64,000 nt of DNA from Rhodobacterales bacterium HKCCSP123 (GTDB lineage: Bacteria > Pseudomonadota > Alphaproteobacteria > Rhodobacterales > Rhodobacteraceae), in contig WVSO01000002.1 of assembly GCA_015689745.1 (NCBI GenBank), forward strand, positions 62,001 to 126,000, written 5' to 3'. Numbering within the stretch: position 1 is the stretch's first letter; each line of letters starts with the position of its first letter. The position numbers and the translations under genes are program-made. Below, one piece after another: positions 1 through 8,998 of the stretch. The notes under the pieces are model-generated. The model searched no databases. It saw nothing but the letters and a program-made list of their open reading frames with translations, and had not been told where the DNA came from.

Positions 1-389
1 GCGACGATGTCGGGGTCGTTGACAAGGTCGTGGCTCAGCACCGTGCACATGACCAGCACTTCGTTCTTGAAGCCCGGCACGAACAGCGGGCGGATCGGCC
101 GGTCGATCAGGCGCGCGGTCAGCGTTTCCTTCTCGGTCGGGCGCGCCTCGCGCTTGAAGAAGCCGCCGGGCACCTTGCCGGCAGCGTAGTATTTCTCCTG
201 GTAGTGGACCGTCAGCGGGAAGAAATCCTGTCCCGGCTTCGGTTCCTTGGCGAAGGTCACGTTGGCCATGACCGTGGTTTCGCCCAATGTCGCGATGACG
301 GTGCCATCGGCCTGGCGGGCGACACGCCCGGTTTCCAGTGTGAGCGTCTCTTCGCCCCACTGCATCTCTTTCTTGGTGATATTGAACAT
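1..389 (-). CDS. pnp: Polyribonucleotide nucleotidyltransferase, N-terminal part
   Basis: The gene runs off the left edge, so only about the first 129 residues are visible, starting [12 protein letters not shown]. They match the first RNase PH domain of PNPase: [18 protein letters not shown], then [15 protein letters not shown] and [11 protein letters not shown]. PNPase degrades RNA 3' to 5' by phosphorolysis and works with RNase E in the cytoplasm. A purine-rich GGAAACGAT sits just upstream of the ATG. It lies downstream of rpsO on the same strand, the usual rpsO-pnp order, but here a cupin gene on the other strand sits between them. The catalytic second PH core and the KH/S1 domains are outside the window. 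Confidence 0.95.
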   Translation of the reverse strand, partial: MFNITKKEMQWGEETLTLETGRVARQADGTVIATLGETTVMANVTFAKEPKPGQDFFPLTVHYQEKYYAAGKVPGGFFKREARPTEKETLTARLIDRPIRPLFVPGFKNEVLVMCTVLSHDLVNDPDIV

Positions 390-615
390 CTATCGTTTCC
401 TATCGGGCAGCTCTCCCGGCCCCTGCCGGGTCTGCCCCGTGTCTATGGCGGCCCCATTGCCGCCGACCCCTGTCCTTCGCACAACGCCGGGGCCAAAGCG
501 TCACGTCTCAGATGCGCGCCTCCTACACCAGTTGTGGACATATGAAAACCTGCAATCCATGGTCGTGCATCTGTGCGCTGCAAGCCGCGGTGCGGGGGAC
601 GGCGGGGGCGGAGAC

Positions 616-981
616 ATGAAGTTTCACGATCTTGTTTGTGACGACGCTGGCGAGAGCCATTGGCAGACGGTCGACGTCACGCTGACCGAGCGCAGCTTCG
701 CACCCCCCGCCGAGGCGATCGAGATTTCAGACACCATGCCGGCCGGCGGCTTCCTGTTCCTGCGGCTCGCCGCGGGCTGGAATGAGCCCGTGCACCCGAC
801 GCCGCGCGTGCAGACACTCGTGTGCCTGAAGGGTGCGGTGATCGTCACCGCAAGCGATGGCGAGGCACGCCGCATCGGGCCGGGCGACGTCTGGCGCATG
901 GCCGACACGCAAGGCAAGGGCCACCACACCCGCGTCGTCGGCGAAGAGGATTTCGAATGCGTGATCGTCCAGGCCGACTGA
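616..981 (+). CDS. Small cupin-domain protein
   Basis: A 121-residue protein beginning MKFHDLVCDD. The middle shows the cupin pattern: P(V)HPTPRVQTLVCLKG, then a glycine turn (RRIGPGDVWRM), then a histidine pair (GKGHHTRV) as the second metal-binding motif. A single conserved beta-barrel domain fills the protein. Function is not recognisable beyond this; small cupins of this kind are often annotated as metal-dependent isomerases or sensors. The start at 616 is chosen because the in-frame region upstream has no family match. It is inserted between pnp and rpsO on the opposite strand, and its 3' end converges on the rpsO terminator. Confidence 0.75.
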   Translation: MKFHDLVCDDAGESHWQTVDVTLTERSFAPPAEAIEISDTMPAGGFLFLRLAAGWNEPVHPTPRVQTLVCLKGAVIVTASDGEARRIGPGDVWRMADTQGKGHHTRVVGEEDFECVIVQAD

Positions 982-994
982 CGGGTGCGCCAAC

Positions 995-1021
995 GAAAAA
1001 GGGCCGCGCTAAGCGGCCCTT
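995..1021 (-). terminator. Rho-independent terminator after rpsO
   Basis: A perfect 8-bp stem (AGGGCCGC / GCGGCCCT) with a 5-base loop at 1000-1020. On the minus strand it is followed by a run of five T. It lies 25 bases past the rpsO stop and would also be met by transcripts from the convergent cupin gene. Confidence 0.75.
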
Positions 1022-1045
1022 CACCCAGGTCGTGACGACAACGCC

Positions 1046-1315
1046 TCAGCGGCGGATGCCCAGGCGACCGATCAGGTCGGTGTAGCGACCTTCGTCCTTG
1101 GCCTTGAGGTAGTCCAGGAGCTTGCGGCGCTGTGCGACCATCATCAGAAGGCCACGGCGCGAGTGGTTGTCCTTCTTGTGGGTCTTGAAGTGCTCGGTCA
1201 GCGTGGCGATGCGGCTCGTGAGGATGGCGACCTGAACCTCGGGCGAACCGGTGTCGCCTTCCTTGGTCGCGAATTCCTTCATCAGTCGCTGCTTTTCTTC
1301 GACGGTGATCGACAT
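1046..1315 (-). CDS. rpsO: 30S ribosomal protein S15
   Basis: An 89-residue protein starting [15 protein letters not shown], the standard S15 length and N-terminus. It binds the central domain of 16S rRNA early in 30S assembly. Family landmarks are [28 protein letters not shown] and the [17 protein letters not shown] region. The ATG at 1315 follows a good AAGGAGA site at a normal distance; an in-frame extension upstream has no support. S15 often represses its own mRNA in other bacteria; I cannot identify such a structure here. Terminator at 995-1021. Confidence 0.97.
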   Translation of the reverse strand: MSITVEEKQRLMKEFATKEGDTGSPEVQVAILTSRIATLTEHFKTHKKDNHSRRGLLMMVAQRRKLLDYLKAKDEGRYTDLIGRLGIRR

Positions 1316-1720
1316 CGGGGTCTCCTTTTCGGGTGATGGCGCAAGCCGGGATGTCGTCCAGCAAGGCCCATGGAGGGGATGCGCCGCCTTCGGCGCGGAT
1401 GCGGGCGTATAGGCCCGTTGGAACGCTTTGAAAAGGCCCAAGGCGGCAAATCACCCTTCTCTGCCCGATGGGATCGGCCACAGGGCCGGGAAAATCCCGC
1501 GAATTCGAGGCAGACACATGACAGATTTGACGAGGATGACCGCGGCATCTTCAGAATTGCTCAGGTTCGCAGGATAGTATGCAGCAGGATGGCCGGAACC
1601 GAATCGGTCGCCCCCCCTGCATCGCACCCGCCCGCGGTCCGGTGCCTTCGTCAGAAGACGATCCCTGCGGCGCAGAACGCGCAGAGAGATGTCACGACGA
1701 AGAGCACGAAGGACATGTTG
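1316..1720. other. Divergent intergenic region, rpsO and RTX protein
   Basis: About 400 bases without a convincing gene. It must hold the promoters of rpsO (minus) and the RTX-like gene (plus). On the minus strand TTTCAA and TATACG, 16 bases apart at roughly 1407-1434, are a weak candidate rpsO promoter. Near the right end, AAGGA at 1709-1713 is the likely ribosome binding site for the ATG at 1721. I see no other repeat or RNA structure worth naming. Confidence 0.4.
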
Positions 1721-3338
1721 ATGTTTGCGTTTGGCGGAATTCTCCTGTTGCTGGCGATGGGCTTTGCGGCCAGCGGCATGGTGTCGGACGGCGGCGGAGA
1801 CGAAAGTGACACCGATGACGCCGGTCCGGATCGCGACGCGGACCAGTCGGATGCCCCCCGGGCAGCCGCGCATGACCGAGGGGTCCGAGCTGTCCGATTT
1901 GCTGTTCGGCTCACCCGAGGCCGACGTGATGGCGGGCGATGACGGCGACGACACGATCAGCGGGGAAGACGGCGAAGACTGGCTGCTTGGAGAGGATGGC
2001 GACGACGAGCTCGACGGCGGCGACGGTGCAGACACGCTCGAGGGCGGCGCCGGCGATGACACTCTCCGCCTCGGGGCGGGCGACCGGGTGTCGGGCGGCG
2101 CGGGGTCCGACGTCTTCCGCCTCGATGCCGCGGTGCCGGAGGAAGGCGAGGTTCCCGTGATCACCGATTTCGAGTCGGGGATCGACCAGCTGGTGATCGA
2201 GGTCGGCACCGAGGGCGGCGAGCCGCCCGAGATCAGCCTCGACAACACCTCTTCCGAGGGCATGACCCTGGTTCTCGCCAACGGTGCCACCGTGGCCATG
2301 CTGGACGGCACGGGCGCGCTGTCCCTCTCCGACATCATGCTGGACACGGGTCAGGGCCTCATCCCCGCGAGCACCGGTGACGACACGACCGATGAGGGCG
2401 ACGATGACGCCGATGGCGCGCCGGACCCGCAGGACGAGGTGCTGGAAGGGACCGAGGGCGACGATACCCTGACCGGTGGCGCGGGGAACGACACGCTCGA
2501 CGGCTACTCCGGCGACGATCTCCTGGACGGGGGAACCGGCGACGATCTCCTGCGTGGGCGCGAGGGGATGGACAGCCTGTTCGGCTCGGGCGGCAACGAT
2601 GCGATCACCGGCGGGGTTGGCGACGACCTGCTCGACGGCGGCAGCGAGAACGACGCGCTCTTCGGCAATGAAGGGAATGACAGCATCTCGGGCGCCGCCG
2701 GGGCCGATGAAGCCTATGGCGATGAGGGCAATGACACGATCTCGGGGGGCGACGGCACCGATTTCCTCGCCGGGGGCGAGGGCGACGACGTCATCTCGGG
2801 CGGCTCCGACGGCGACCTGCTGTTTGGCAATGAGGGTAACGATGTCCTCTCCGGCGACGGCGGAAACGACTACCTTCAGGGCGGCTTCGGCGCAGACACC
2901 CTCCGGGGCGGCGACGGGAACGATCGGCTCGACGGCACATTCGCCGCGGGCGATGCCCTCTTCGGCCCCCATGACGAGGACGAGAGAGACATGCTCGACG
3001 GCGGCCGGGGCGACGATCTGATCATCCTGGGCGCGGGCGACATCGCCACGGGCGGCGAAGGTGCAGACGTCTTCGTCACCGGCAGCTATGTCGCTGACGG
3101 GGCCGCGGCCGGCCATGTCGCCGACTTCGACCCGCGCCTCGACAAGATCGAGGTCCTGTACGACCCGGAGCTCGATCCGTCCCCGAAGATCACGGTCGAG
3201 GATTTCGCGGACGGCACCGGCGCGCATGTCCTCTTCGACGGGCAGATCATCCTGAGCGTCACGGGTGCCCAGGGGCTCGACCCCGCCGCGATCACCCTGC
3301 GCGAAGTGGACTTCGACGCCGAGCCGGAAACGGCCTAG
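1721..3338 (+). CDS. RTX-type calcium-binding repeat protein, apparent frameshift
   Basis: Two reading frames together make one protein. From the ATG at 1721 (or 1715) comes a hydrophobic N-terminus, MFAFGGILLLLAMGFAASG, then an acidic D/E-rich stretch to about 1853. The rest, from about 1860 to the stop at 3338, is in the next frame and holds two blocks of GGxGxDxLx nonapeptides, which bind calcium in RTX proteins. Dropping one C from the C6 run at 1854-1859 joins the frames into 538 codons reading DAPGQPRMTEGSE. The N-terminus resembles those of other Rhodobacteraceae Ca-binding repeat proteins. A shorter start at ATG 1872 is possible but would lose the membrane segment. The stop overlaps the convergent DUF1643 stop in a shared CTAG. 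Cargo function is unknown; no catalytic domain is visible. Confidence 0.7.
1932..2117 (+). repeat. RTX nonapeptide repeat block 1
   Basis: Five to six tandem copies of a 27-base unit encoding GxDGxDxLx-like nonapeptides (for example GDDGDDTIS, GEDGEDWLL, GGDGADTLE). Copies are degenerate at DNA level, typical of Ca-binding beta-roll coding sequence. Confidence 0.8.
2438..2937 (+). repeat. RTX nonapeptide repeat block 2
   Basis: A longer array of about 17-18 nonapeptide units, beginning EGTEGDDTL and ending GGDGNDRLDG. It is separated from block 1 by about 110 residues that include a VITDFESGIDQLVIEV segment, a common linker in these proteins. Confidence 0.8.
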
Positions 3339-3862
3339 GCGGCGCCGGGTGGGTCCGGCTCCCAGGGCTGCGGCTGCACGTGATAGCCGATGTAGAGCGG
3401 ATGCTTCGGATGCCCGGCCTTGCTCAACCCCAGATGAAACAGCTGCTGACCCCGCCTGCGCAGCATCGCCTCGACCTGTCGGCCGCGATCCATGTGGGCG
3501 CCATGCGTGCCCCAGGCGCAGATCACCCGGTCTGCCCAGTCCGGCGCGGCCAGGATCGCCGCATCGTTGAGCGGTCCGACCGGATCGGCGGCCGCGCGCA
3601 TGTCGCGCGGGTCCGTGGCGCGCCACGCGAAGATGTTCAGCACGCGGAACGCGCCGAACCCCAGCGCCCGCGCACGACGCTCGCAACGCTCGACGGTCGG
3701 ATCGTTCTGGCGTTCGGTCGCGGTCGACGGGTTCAGCATGATGAAGGCCGCCCGGCGCCCTCCCGGGTCCCAGACCCGCGTCAGGGTGTAGCGGTAGGCC
3801 TCGCAGTCGGAATACTCGGCGACGGAAGCGGCGTCGCCCTTCTGGTGGTGGCGGATGATCAT
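3335..3862 (-). CDS. DUF1643 family protein
   Basis: A 175-residue soluble protein starting MIIRHHQKGD. It carries the DUF1643 signature: FIMLNPSTA, then NDPTVERC, and later CAWGTHG, with a C-terminal HPLYIGY. The biochemical role of the family is unknown. The Met at 3862 fits the family N-terminus; upstream in-frame sequence is unlikely. Its TAG stop is shared with the convergent RTX gene through a CTAG overlap at 3335-3338. Confidence 0.85.
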   Translation of the reverse strand: MIIRHHQKGDAASVAEYSDCEAYRYTLTRVWDPGGRRAAFIMLNPSTATERQNDPTVERCERRARALGFGAFRVLNIFAWRATDPRDMRAAADPVGPLNDAAILAAPDWADRVICAWGTHGAHMDRGRQVEAMLRRRGQQLFHLGLSKAGHPKHPLYIGYHVQPQPWEPDPPGAA

Positions 3863-3986
3863 GCAGGGCTTATGCAGCCCCGGCACGTGATCTGGAAGCC
3901 CTGACGGAACTGCACTCCGATCCCGGACGCGCGGCGAAAGCCCGGGGTCGGGCGAGATGCGCTGGTGCAAGAACGCCGGACCGGGT

Positions 3987-4268
3987 TCAGGCGTCGCCGT
4001 CCACGTCGGTGTCGAACTCGACGTTGGTGATCATCCCGTCGGTCGGGCTGATCGACAGGTCGTAGATGCTGGCTCCGTCCAGGATCTCGGCCTCGAAACC
4101 GGACTCGTCCTCCCCGAAGGTGAGCACCTCGTAGCCGAAGCTCTCGAGTGCCTTGCGGATCGAGGTTTCATCCATACCGAGATAGGTCAGGGTCTGAGGG
4201 GGCAGGGCCGAGGCTTGGCCGGCAAGGAGGGGAAGGGCGACCAAGCCCGCGATCAGGGCACGAAACAT
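3987..4268 (-). CDS. Small periplasmic PepSY-like protein
   Basis: A 93-residue protein with a clear signal peptide (MFRALIAGLVALPLLAGQASA, cleavage near residue 21). The mature part, with IRKALESFGYEVLTFGEDE and FEAEILDG.SIYDLSISPTDG, has the alpha-beta pattern of PepSY domains. Such domains are found in periplasmic proteins, sometimes as protease inhibitors; the role here is unknown. It lies downstream of truB on the same strand with a 156-base gap. Confidence 0.65.
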   Translation of the reverse strand: MFRALIAGLVALPLLAGQASALPPQTLTYLGMDETSIRKALESFGYEVLTFGEDESGFEAEILDGASIYDLSISPTDGMITNVEFDTDVDGDA

Positions 4269-4424
4269 GACAAACTCCTCGTTACGACTGCGGGAACGGT
4301 CGACCCTGGCCGAGGTGCCGGACCGTCCGCATCAGTCCGCGATACGCAAGGAAGACGGCCCAATTGTGGACAGATCGCGGCGAATTCCGCGCGCGGCCGC
4401 CACAATGCCGCCCCGAAGACGATC

Positions 4425-5330
4425 TCAGAGATTGAAGACCCGCTCGGGGTGCAGCTCTCCCGCGCGAAAGCGCCCGACCGCGACCGGCACCCCGTCGAGC
4501 GAGGCCCAGGCGCGGTCGCCGTAATCGACGGTGCCCGGCAAGACCTGTCCGGGGTTTCCGTTCCTGAGGCGGGCCGCACCCGCCTCGGTCGCCTTGAGTT
4601 CGGGAAGATCGGAAAGCCCGAGCGCGACAGGCCGCACGAGCGCGTCGATTTCGGGCGTGCGGGCCAGCGCCTCGATCCTGTCAAGCGTCACCGCCTCTTC
4701 GATATCGAAGGGGCCGACCCATGTGCGGCGGAGCCTGAGCACATGGCCGAGGCAGCCCAGCACCTGCCCGAGGTCCCTTGCGATGGACCGCACGTAGCCG
4801 CCGGATCCACAGACGAAATGCAACTCGGCATGGTCGGCATCGGGCATGGACAGCAACTCGAGAGCATCGACGTAGAGATCGCGCGCCTCGAGCGACAGCT
4901 CTTCCCCCCCGCGAGCGAGGTCGTAGGCGCGCGCGCCCTCCACCTTCACCGCCGAGAACTGCGGCGGCACCTGCCGGATATCGCCGATGAACTGCGGAAG
5001 GGCGGCGCGGATCTCGGTCTCGCCGGGGCGGAGGTCCGAGGTCTCGAGAACCTCACCCTCGGCGTCGTCCGTCGTCGTCGATGCTCCCCACCGCACCGTG
5101 AAGTCATACCCCTTCAGCGCGTCGCCGAGATAGGCGATGGTCTTCGTCGCCTCTCCAAGCGCCACCGGCAGCATGCCCGTGGCTTCGGGGTCCAGCGTAC
5201 CGGCATGGCCCGCCTTCTTCGCGTCGAAGGCCCAGCGAAGTTTGTTCACGACCGCGGTCGAGGTCATGCCGGCCGACTTGTCGACCAGCACCCAGCCCGA
5301 AACGTCACGCCCCTTGCGCTTGCGCCCCAT
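4425..5330 (-). CDS. truB: tRNA pseudouridine(55) synthase
   Basis: A 301-residue enzyme that makes pseudouridine 55 in the T-loop of tRNA. It starts [18 protein letters not shown]; the catalytic aspartate is D47 in GTLDPEATG. Further landmarks are [18 protein letters not shown] and [15 protein letters not shown]. The ATG at 5330 is preferred because sequence upstream has no TruB similarity. In related bacteria truB follows rbfA directly; here a secreted glycosidase gene lies between them. Confidence 0.96.
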   Translation of the reverse strand: MGRKRKGRDVSGWVLVDKSAGMTSTAVVNKLRWAFDAKKAGHAGTLDPEATGMLPVALGEATKTIAYLGDALKGYDFTVRWGASTTTDDAEGEVLETSDLRPGETEIRAALPQFIGDIRQVPPQFSAVKVEGARAYDLARGGEELSLEARDLYVDALELLSMPDADHAELHFVCGSGGYVRSIARDLGQVLGCLGHVLRLRRTWVGPFDIEEAVTLDRIEALARTPEIDALVRPVALGLSDLPELKATEAGAARLRNGNPGQVLPGTVDYGDRAWASLDGVPVAVGRFRAGELHPERVFNL

Positions 5331-5364
5331 GATCCGCCCTCCGATCCGTGCGAGACGGGGGGGG

Positions 5365-6105
5365 CTACCCATCCACGGGCGCGGCGTCAACCACCGTGCC
5401 GATGATCGGCCCGATCGGCAGGCCGATGTCCGCGCGCCCCAGGTCCGGCGCATAAAGGCGCGACACGCGCCCGTCGAAATAGAGTGCCTGCGGCACGCCC
5501 AGGTGATCGCGGAAGAACCGGGCGAAATGATGAAAGTTGACCGGCTCGTCCGAGATGACGAGATGCAGGATCCGCCCGCTTTCGTCGATGCCCACGCCGT
5601 TGCGGATGTTGCGGCTGGACCCGTTGCGGATGAAGCGCGGATGGAGAGCGCCGTCGATCACCAGCATCGGACCCGATTGCGTGGCATCGCGGCAGTCGGG
5701 CGGCGCGTCCGCAAAGGCACGACTCTCCACAATTCGGGCACGGCCTTCCGCAAGACACAGGACGCCATTGGGCAGCAGGCCGAAATTTCCCGGTCCGTCC
5801 GTCGTGATCACGCGCATCTCTTCGACGCCGTTCTCGACGTAGAGACCCACGGGCGAGCGGTCCTCGTGAAACATGCCAGCGTTCATCGCCACGCCAAGGC
5901 GCTTGCCCGCGGGCAGCGCCGCCTCGACGCGACCGAAACTGCCGTAGATCGCGCCCTCGGCGTCGCGCAGGAAGAGCCGCGTCTCCGTCTCGGCCAGGTC
6001 GATGCGGCAGGACGTGAAGGCCGCCCCATCGAAGACGACCTGTTCGCAGGCCCAGGCCGCCTGGGCCGCGCCGAGACCCAGGAGTATGGCGAGCAGACGG
6101 ATCAC
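5365..6105 (-). CDS. Secreted phosphodiester glycosidase family protein (DUF2233/NAGPA-like)
   Basis: A 246-residue exported protein with a short signal peptide ending near AWA. The fold signature is [19 protein letters not shown], then [22 protein letters not shown] and [13 protein letters not shown]. Members of this family cleave phosphodiester-linked sugars (mammalian uncovering enzyme) or are uncharacterised in bacteria. The start overlaps the rbfA stop by four bases, so the two are probably translationally coupled. Its place between rbfA and truB is odd for a secreted enzyme. Confidence 0.8.
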   Translation of the reverse strand: MIRLLAILLGLGAAQAAWACEQVVFDGAAFTSCRIDLAETETRLFLRDAEGAIYGSFGRVEAALPAGKRLGVAMNAGMFHEDRSPVGLYVENGVEEMRVITTDGPGNFGLLPNGVLCLAEGRARIVESRAFADAPPDCRDATQSGPMLVIDGALHPRFIRNGSSRNIRNGVGIDESGRILHLVISDEPVNFHHFARFFRDHLGVPQALYFDGRVSRLYAPDLGRADIGLPIGPIIGTVVDAAPVDG

Positions 6106-6524
6106 GCGTCGCCCTCCGGCTCCTCGTCATGGCTTTCGATGTCGCGCCGCACGTCCGCACGCTGGAAGAGCGCGCGGGTCTCGTCCATGCGGTCGAAGCT
6201 CTCGTCGATGACGAAGCGCAGGTCCGGCGCGTATTTCAGCGTCATCTCCCGCATGATCTGGCGGCGCAACTCGCCCCGGTTCCGCTTCAATGCCTGGATG
6301 GCGTCCTCTCGTCCGGCGCCGCCCAGGGGCATCACGTAGACCGTCGCGATCTTCAGGTCGGGCGAGGTCCGCACCTCGCCCACGGTGATGGACATCGCAT
6401 TCAGTTCGGGGTCATGCACATCGCCACGCGCCAGCACGGAGGAAAGCGTCCGCCGGATCAGCTCCCCCACCCGCAATTGGCGCTGCGACGGGCCCGCGCC
6501 CTCGTGATGCCTGTTCTTCGCCAT
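6102..6524 (-). CDS. rbfA: 30S ribosome-binding factor A
   Basis: A 140-residue factor needed for late maturation of the 16S rRNA 5' end on the 30S subunit. The single KH-like domain shows [40 protein letters not shown] and [14 protein letters not shown], with an acidic tail ([11 protein letters not shown]) often seen in alphaproteobacterial RbfA. It is divergent from dapB and heads the rbfA-glycosidase-truB run on the minus strand. Confidence 0.95.
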   Translation of the reverse strand: MAKNRHHEGAGPSQRQLRVGELIRRTLSSVLARGDVHDPELNAMSITVGEVRTSPDLKIATVYVMPLGGAGREDAIQALKRNRGELRRQIMREMTLKYAPDLRFVIDESFDRMDETRALFQRADVRRDIESHDEEPEGDA

Positions 6525-6646
6525 GGCCCTGCCTGTCTATCCCTGCCCCCGCACTTATGGGACGATGGCCCGCCCCGCAAGCGACCGCTTTCGCCGGTCG
6601 CGCGCATCCGCTATCAGCGGGGCCTGTCAGACGGAGGGATTGGGCC

Positions 6647-7459
6647 ATGACCGACAGCGTGGGCATCGCGGTGATGGGCGCCTCGGGGCGCATGGGGCGG
6701 ATGTTGATCGAGACGATCACCGCCTCGGACAAGGCGCATCTCTGCGCCGTCACCGAGAGACCGGGTCACGCCTGGGTTGGCCGGGACCTCGGCGAGGCGA
6801 TGGGCGGCAACGCCACCGGCGTGCGGGTCTTCGACGACCCGCTCGAGGCGATCGTGAACGCGCAGGCGGTGATCGATTTCACCTCGCCCGAGGCGACCGT
6901 CGCCCATGCGCAGCTGACGGCACAGGCCCGCACCGTCCATGTCATCGGCACGACAGGCTTCACGGATGACCATATCGCGGCGCTCGATGCCGCCGCGCGA
7001 CATGCCGTGATCGTGCGGGCAGGCAACATGAGCCTCGGGGTCAACCTGCTCACCCGCCTCGCGCAGGAGGTGGCCCATGCCCTCGACGCCGATTTCGACG
7101 TCGAGATCGTCGAGGCGCACCACCGTCACAAGGTCGATGCCCCCTCCGGCACCGCGCTGATGCTGGGCGAGGCCGTCGCGCGCGGACGCGGTGTTGATCT
7201 GGCCGAGGTCTCGGACCGGGGCCGCGACGGCATCACCGGCGCGCGCGGGCGCGGCGACATCGGCTTTTCCGCGATCCGGGGTGGCGATGTCGTGGGCGAG
7301 CATGACGTGATCTTCGCCGCGGATGGCGAACGGGTCGTGCTGCGCCACGTCGCGACCGACCGGGGCATCTTCGCCCGTGGCGCGCTCAAGGCGGCGCTCT
7401 GGGGGCAGGGCCGCGACCCGGGCCACTACTCGATGATGAGCGTGCTCGGCCTCGGCTGA
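6647..7459 (+). CDS. dapB: 4-hydroxy-tetrahydrodipicolinate reductase
   Basis: A 270-residue enzyme of the lysine/diaminopimelate pathway that reduces hydroxy-tetrahydrodipicolinate with NAD(P)H. The N-terminal Rossmann motif is [10 protein letters not shown] (residues 9-18). The catalytic segment [15 protein letters not shown] has the histidine pair at 158-159 and Lys162. RGGDVVGEH and the C-terminal [11 protein letters not shown] are also typical. The ATG at 6647 follows GGAGGG. lysA, the last enzyme of the same pathway, lies 1.5 kb downstream on the same strand. Confidence 0.97.
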   Translation: MTDSVGIAVMGASGRMGRMLIETITASDKAHLCAVTERPGHAWVGRDLGEAMGGNATGVRVFDDPLEAIVNAQAVIDFTSPEATVAHAQLTAQARTVHVIGTTGFTDDHIAALDAAARHAVIVRAGNMSLGVNLLTRLAQEVAHALDADFDVEIVEAHHRHKVDAPSGTALMLGEAVARGRGVDLAEVSDRGRDGITGARGRGDIGFSAIRGGDVVGEHDVIFAADGERVVLRHVATDRGIFARGALKAALWGQGRDPGHYSMMSVLGLG

Positions 7460-7522
7460 TCGCTTGATTTCGGAGCGACGGTTTCTAGTTTCCCCTGCGG
7501 ATCAACCCGGGGACTTCACGGA

Positions 7523-7900
7523 ATGACGCGCCGGACCACCACCCTGTCGGGTCTTGTGACCCTCGCCACCCTTGGCCTTGCCGCGCCCGAGATGGCGCGG
7601 GCCGAGGAGTTTCGCCCTGTCGAGAGCATCGACCGTTTCCTCTCGCTGACCAACGGGCGCGAGCTGCGCCGCCTCGGCATTCGGGTGCAGGTCATGCCCG
7701 AGGGCCGGATCGAGGGCCGTGCCTTCGGCGGGCCGGTTGCGGGCGAGTGGACCTGGGAGGGCGGCTATTTCTGCCGTGATCTCTTCTGGAACGGCGACGA
7801 CCTCGGCTACAACTGCCAGCTGGTCGAAGAGAACGGCGATACGCTCCGCTTCACCACGGATCGTGGCGCGGGCATCTACGCCGATCTCACCCTGCGCTGA
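7523..7900 (+). CDS. Small exported protein of a Rhodobacterales family
   Basis: A 125-residue protein with a signal peptide (cleavage near AEE at about residue 27). The mature part contains GEWTWEGGYFCRDLFWNG and DDLGYNCQLVEENG, then RFTTDRGAGIYADLTLR. I recognise this as a small family common in Rhodobacterales, sometimes labelled as a dihydrodipicolinate reductase only because of its position after dapB; nothing in it resembles that enzyme. It has two cysteines that could form a disulfide. Function unknown. Confidence 0.7.
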   Translation: MTRRTTTLSGLVTLATLGLAAPEMARAEEFRPVESIDRFLSLTNGRELRRLGIRVQVMPEGRIEGRAFGGPVAGEWTWEGGYFCRDLFWNGDDLGYNCQLVEENGDTLRFTTDRGAGIYADLTLR

Positions 7901-7903
7901 GCC

Positions 7904-8878
7904 TTACGGCAGCAGCACCGTCTGACCTGTCGTCTTCCGCGCCTCGAGCGCGCGATGCGCCTCGGCCACGTCCTCCAGTGCGAAACGCTGGTCGATGCGG
8001 ATCCTGACGGCGCCCGAGGTGACCTTGTCGAACAGGTCCTTCGCCATCTGCTGACAGGTGGCGTGATCGGCGATATGCGTGAACAGCGTTGGCCGCGTGA
8101 TCTTGAGCGATCCCTTCTGCCCGAGCACCCCGATGTTGAACGGCGGCACCGGTCCCGAGGCATTGCCGAAGGAGATCATCATGCCGAGCGGCTTCAACGA
8201 GTTGAGAGACCCCTCGAACGTGTCCGCGCCAACCGCGTCCATGACCACGTCCACGCCCTTGCCGCCGGTCAGCTCCTTCACCTTGGCGGCCCAATCCTCT
8301 GTCCGGTAGTTGATGCAGGCCTCCGCGCCGTGATCCAGCGCCAGCCGGCATTTCTCGTCGGTGCCGGCCGTGCCGATGAGGCGGATGCCCTCGCTCTTCG
8401 CCCACTGGCAGGCGATCAGGCCCACGCCCCCCGCCGCGGCGTGGAACAGAACCGTGTCTCCCCTGGCGATGGGCGTCGTGCGCCGGAAAAGGTACTGAAC
8501 CGTCAACCCCTTCAGCATCATCGCCGCCCCTTCCTCGAAGGAGATGCCATCGGGCAGCGGACAGACCTGCGCGGCCTTCATCACGCGGGCTTGCGTGTAG
8601 GCTCCGGGGGGCGCCGATGCATAGGCGGCGCGGTCACCGGCCTTCAGGTGGGTCACCCCCTCGCCCACGGCCTCGACAACGCCCGCGGCCTCCATGCCGA
8701 GGGCCTGCGGCATCTGCAGCGGGTAAAGCCCGGTACGCTGGTAGACGTCGATGAAATTCAGCCCACAGGCCTCGTGCCGGATGCGGATCTCACCCGGCCC
8801 GGGTTCGCCCACCTCGCGGTCCACGATGCGGAAATTCTCCGGGCCGCCCGGTTCCTCGATGATCGCCGTCTTCGCCAT
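7904..8878 (-). CDS. Quinone oxidoreductase (zeta-crystallin type, MDR family)
   Basis: A 324-residue zinc-independent medium-chain reductase, close to QorA. It starts MAKTAIIEEPGGPEN and shows CGLNFIDVYQRTGLYP, the nucleotide-binding AAAGGVG, and TLFTHIAD. Such enzymes reduce quinones or other enones with NADPH in the cytosol. The ATG at 8878 is chosen by homology. It ends next to the convergent small exported gene and is divergent from lysA. Confidence 0.9.
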   Translation of the reverse strand: MAKTAIIEEPGGPENFRIVDREVGEPGPGEIRIRHEACGLNFIDVYQRTGLYPLQMPQALGMEAAGVVEAVGEGVTHLKAGDRAAYASAPPGAYTQARVMKAAQVCPLPDGISFEEGAAMMLKGLTVQYLFRRTTPIARGDTVLFHAAAGGVGLIACQWAKSEGIRLIGTAGTDEKCRLALDHGAEACINYRTEDWAAKVKELTGGKGVDVVMDAVGADTFEGSLNSLKPLGMMISFGNASGPVPPFNIGVLGQKGSLKITRPTLFTHIADHATCQQMAKDLFDKVTSGAVRIRIDQRFALEDVAEAHRALEARKTTGQTVLLP

Positions 8879-8998
8879 TCTGGCCTCCCTCATGTCCCTG
8901 CGGGGAAGGTAACGGAGCGCGGCGCGGCGTCCAGCCTCTTTGATAGGGCGCGCGCCCGTGCTACCTGCCGCGCGGATCAGCGGACAGGACAAGACGCG

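Noticed and set aside
2438-2937. Regular repeats that could suggest a CRISPR or satellite
   Set aside because: They code for RTX nonapeptides in frame, are degenerate and lack unique spacers.
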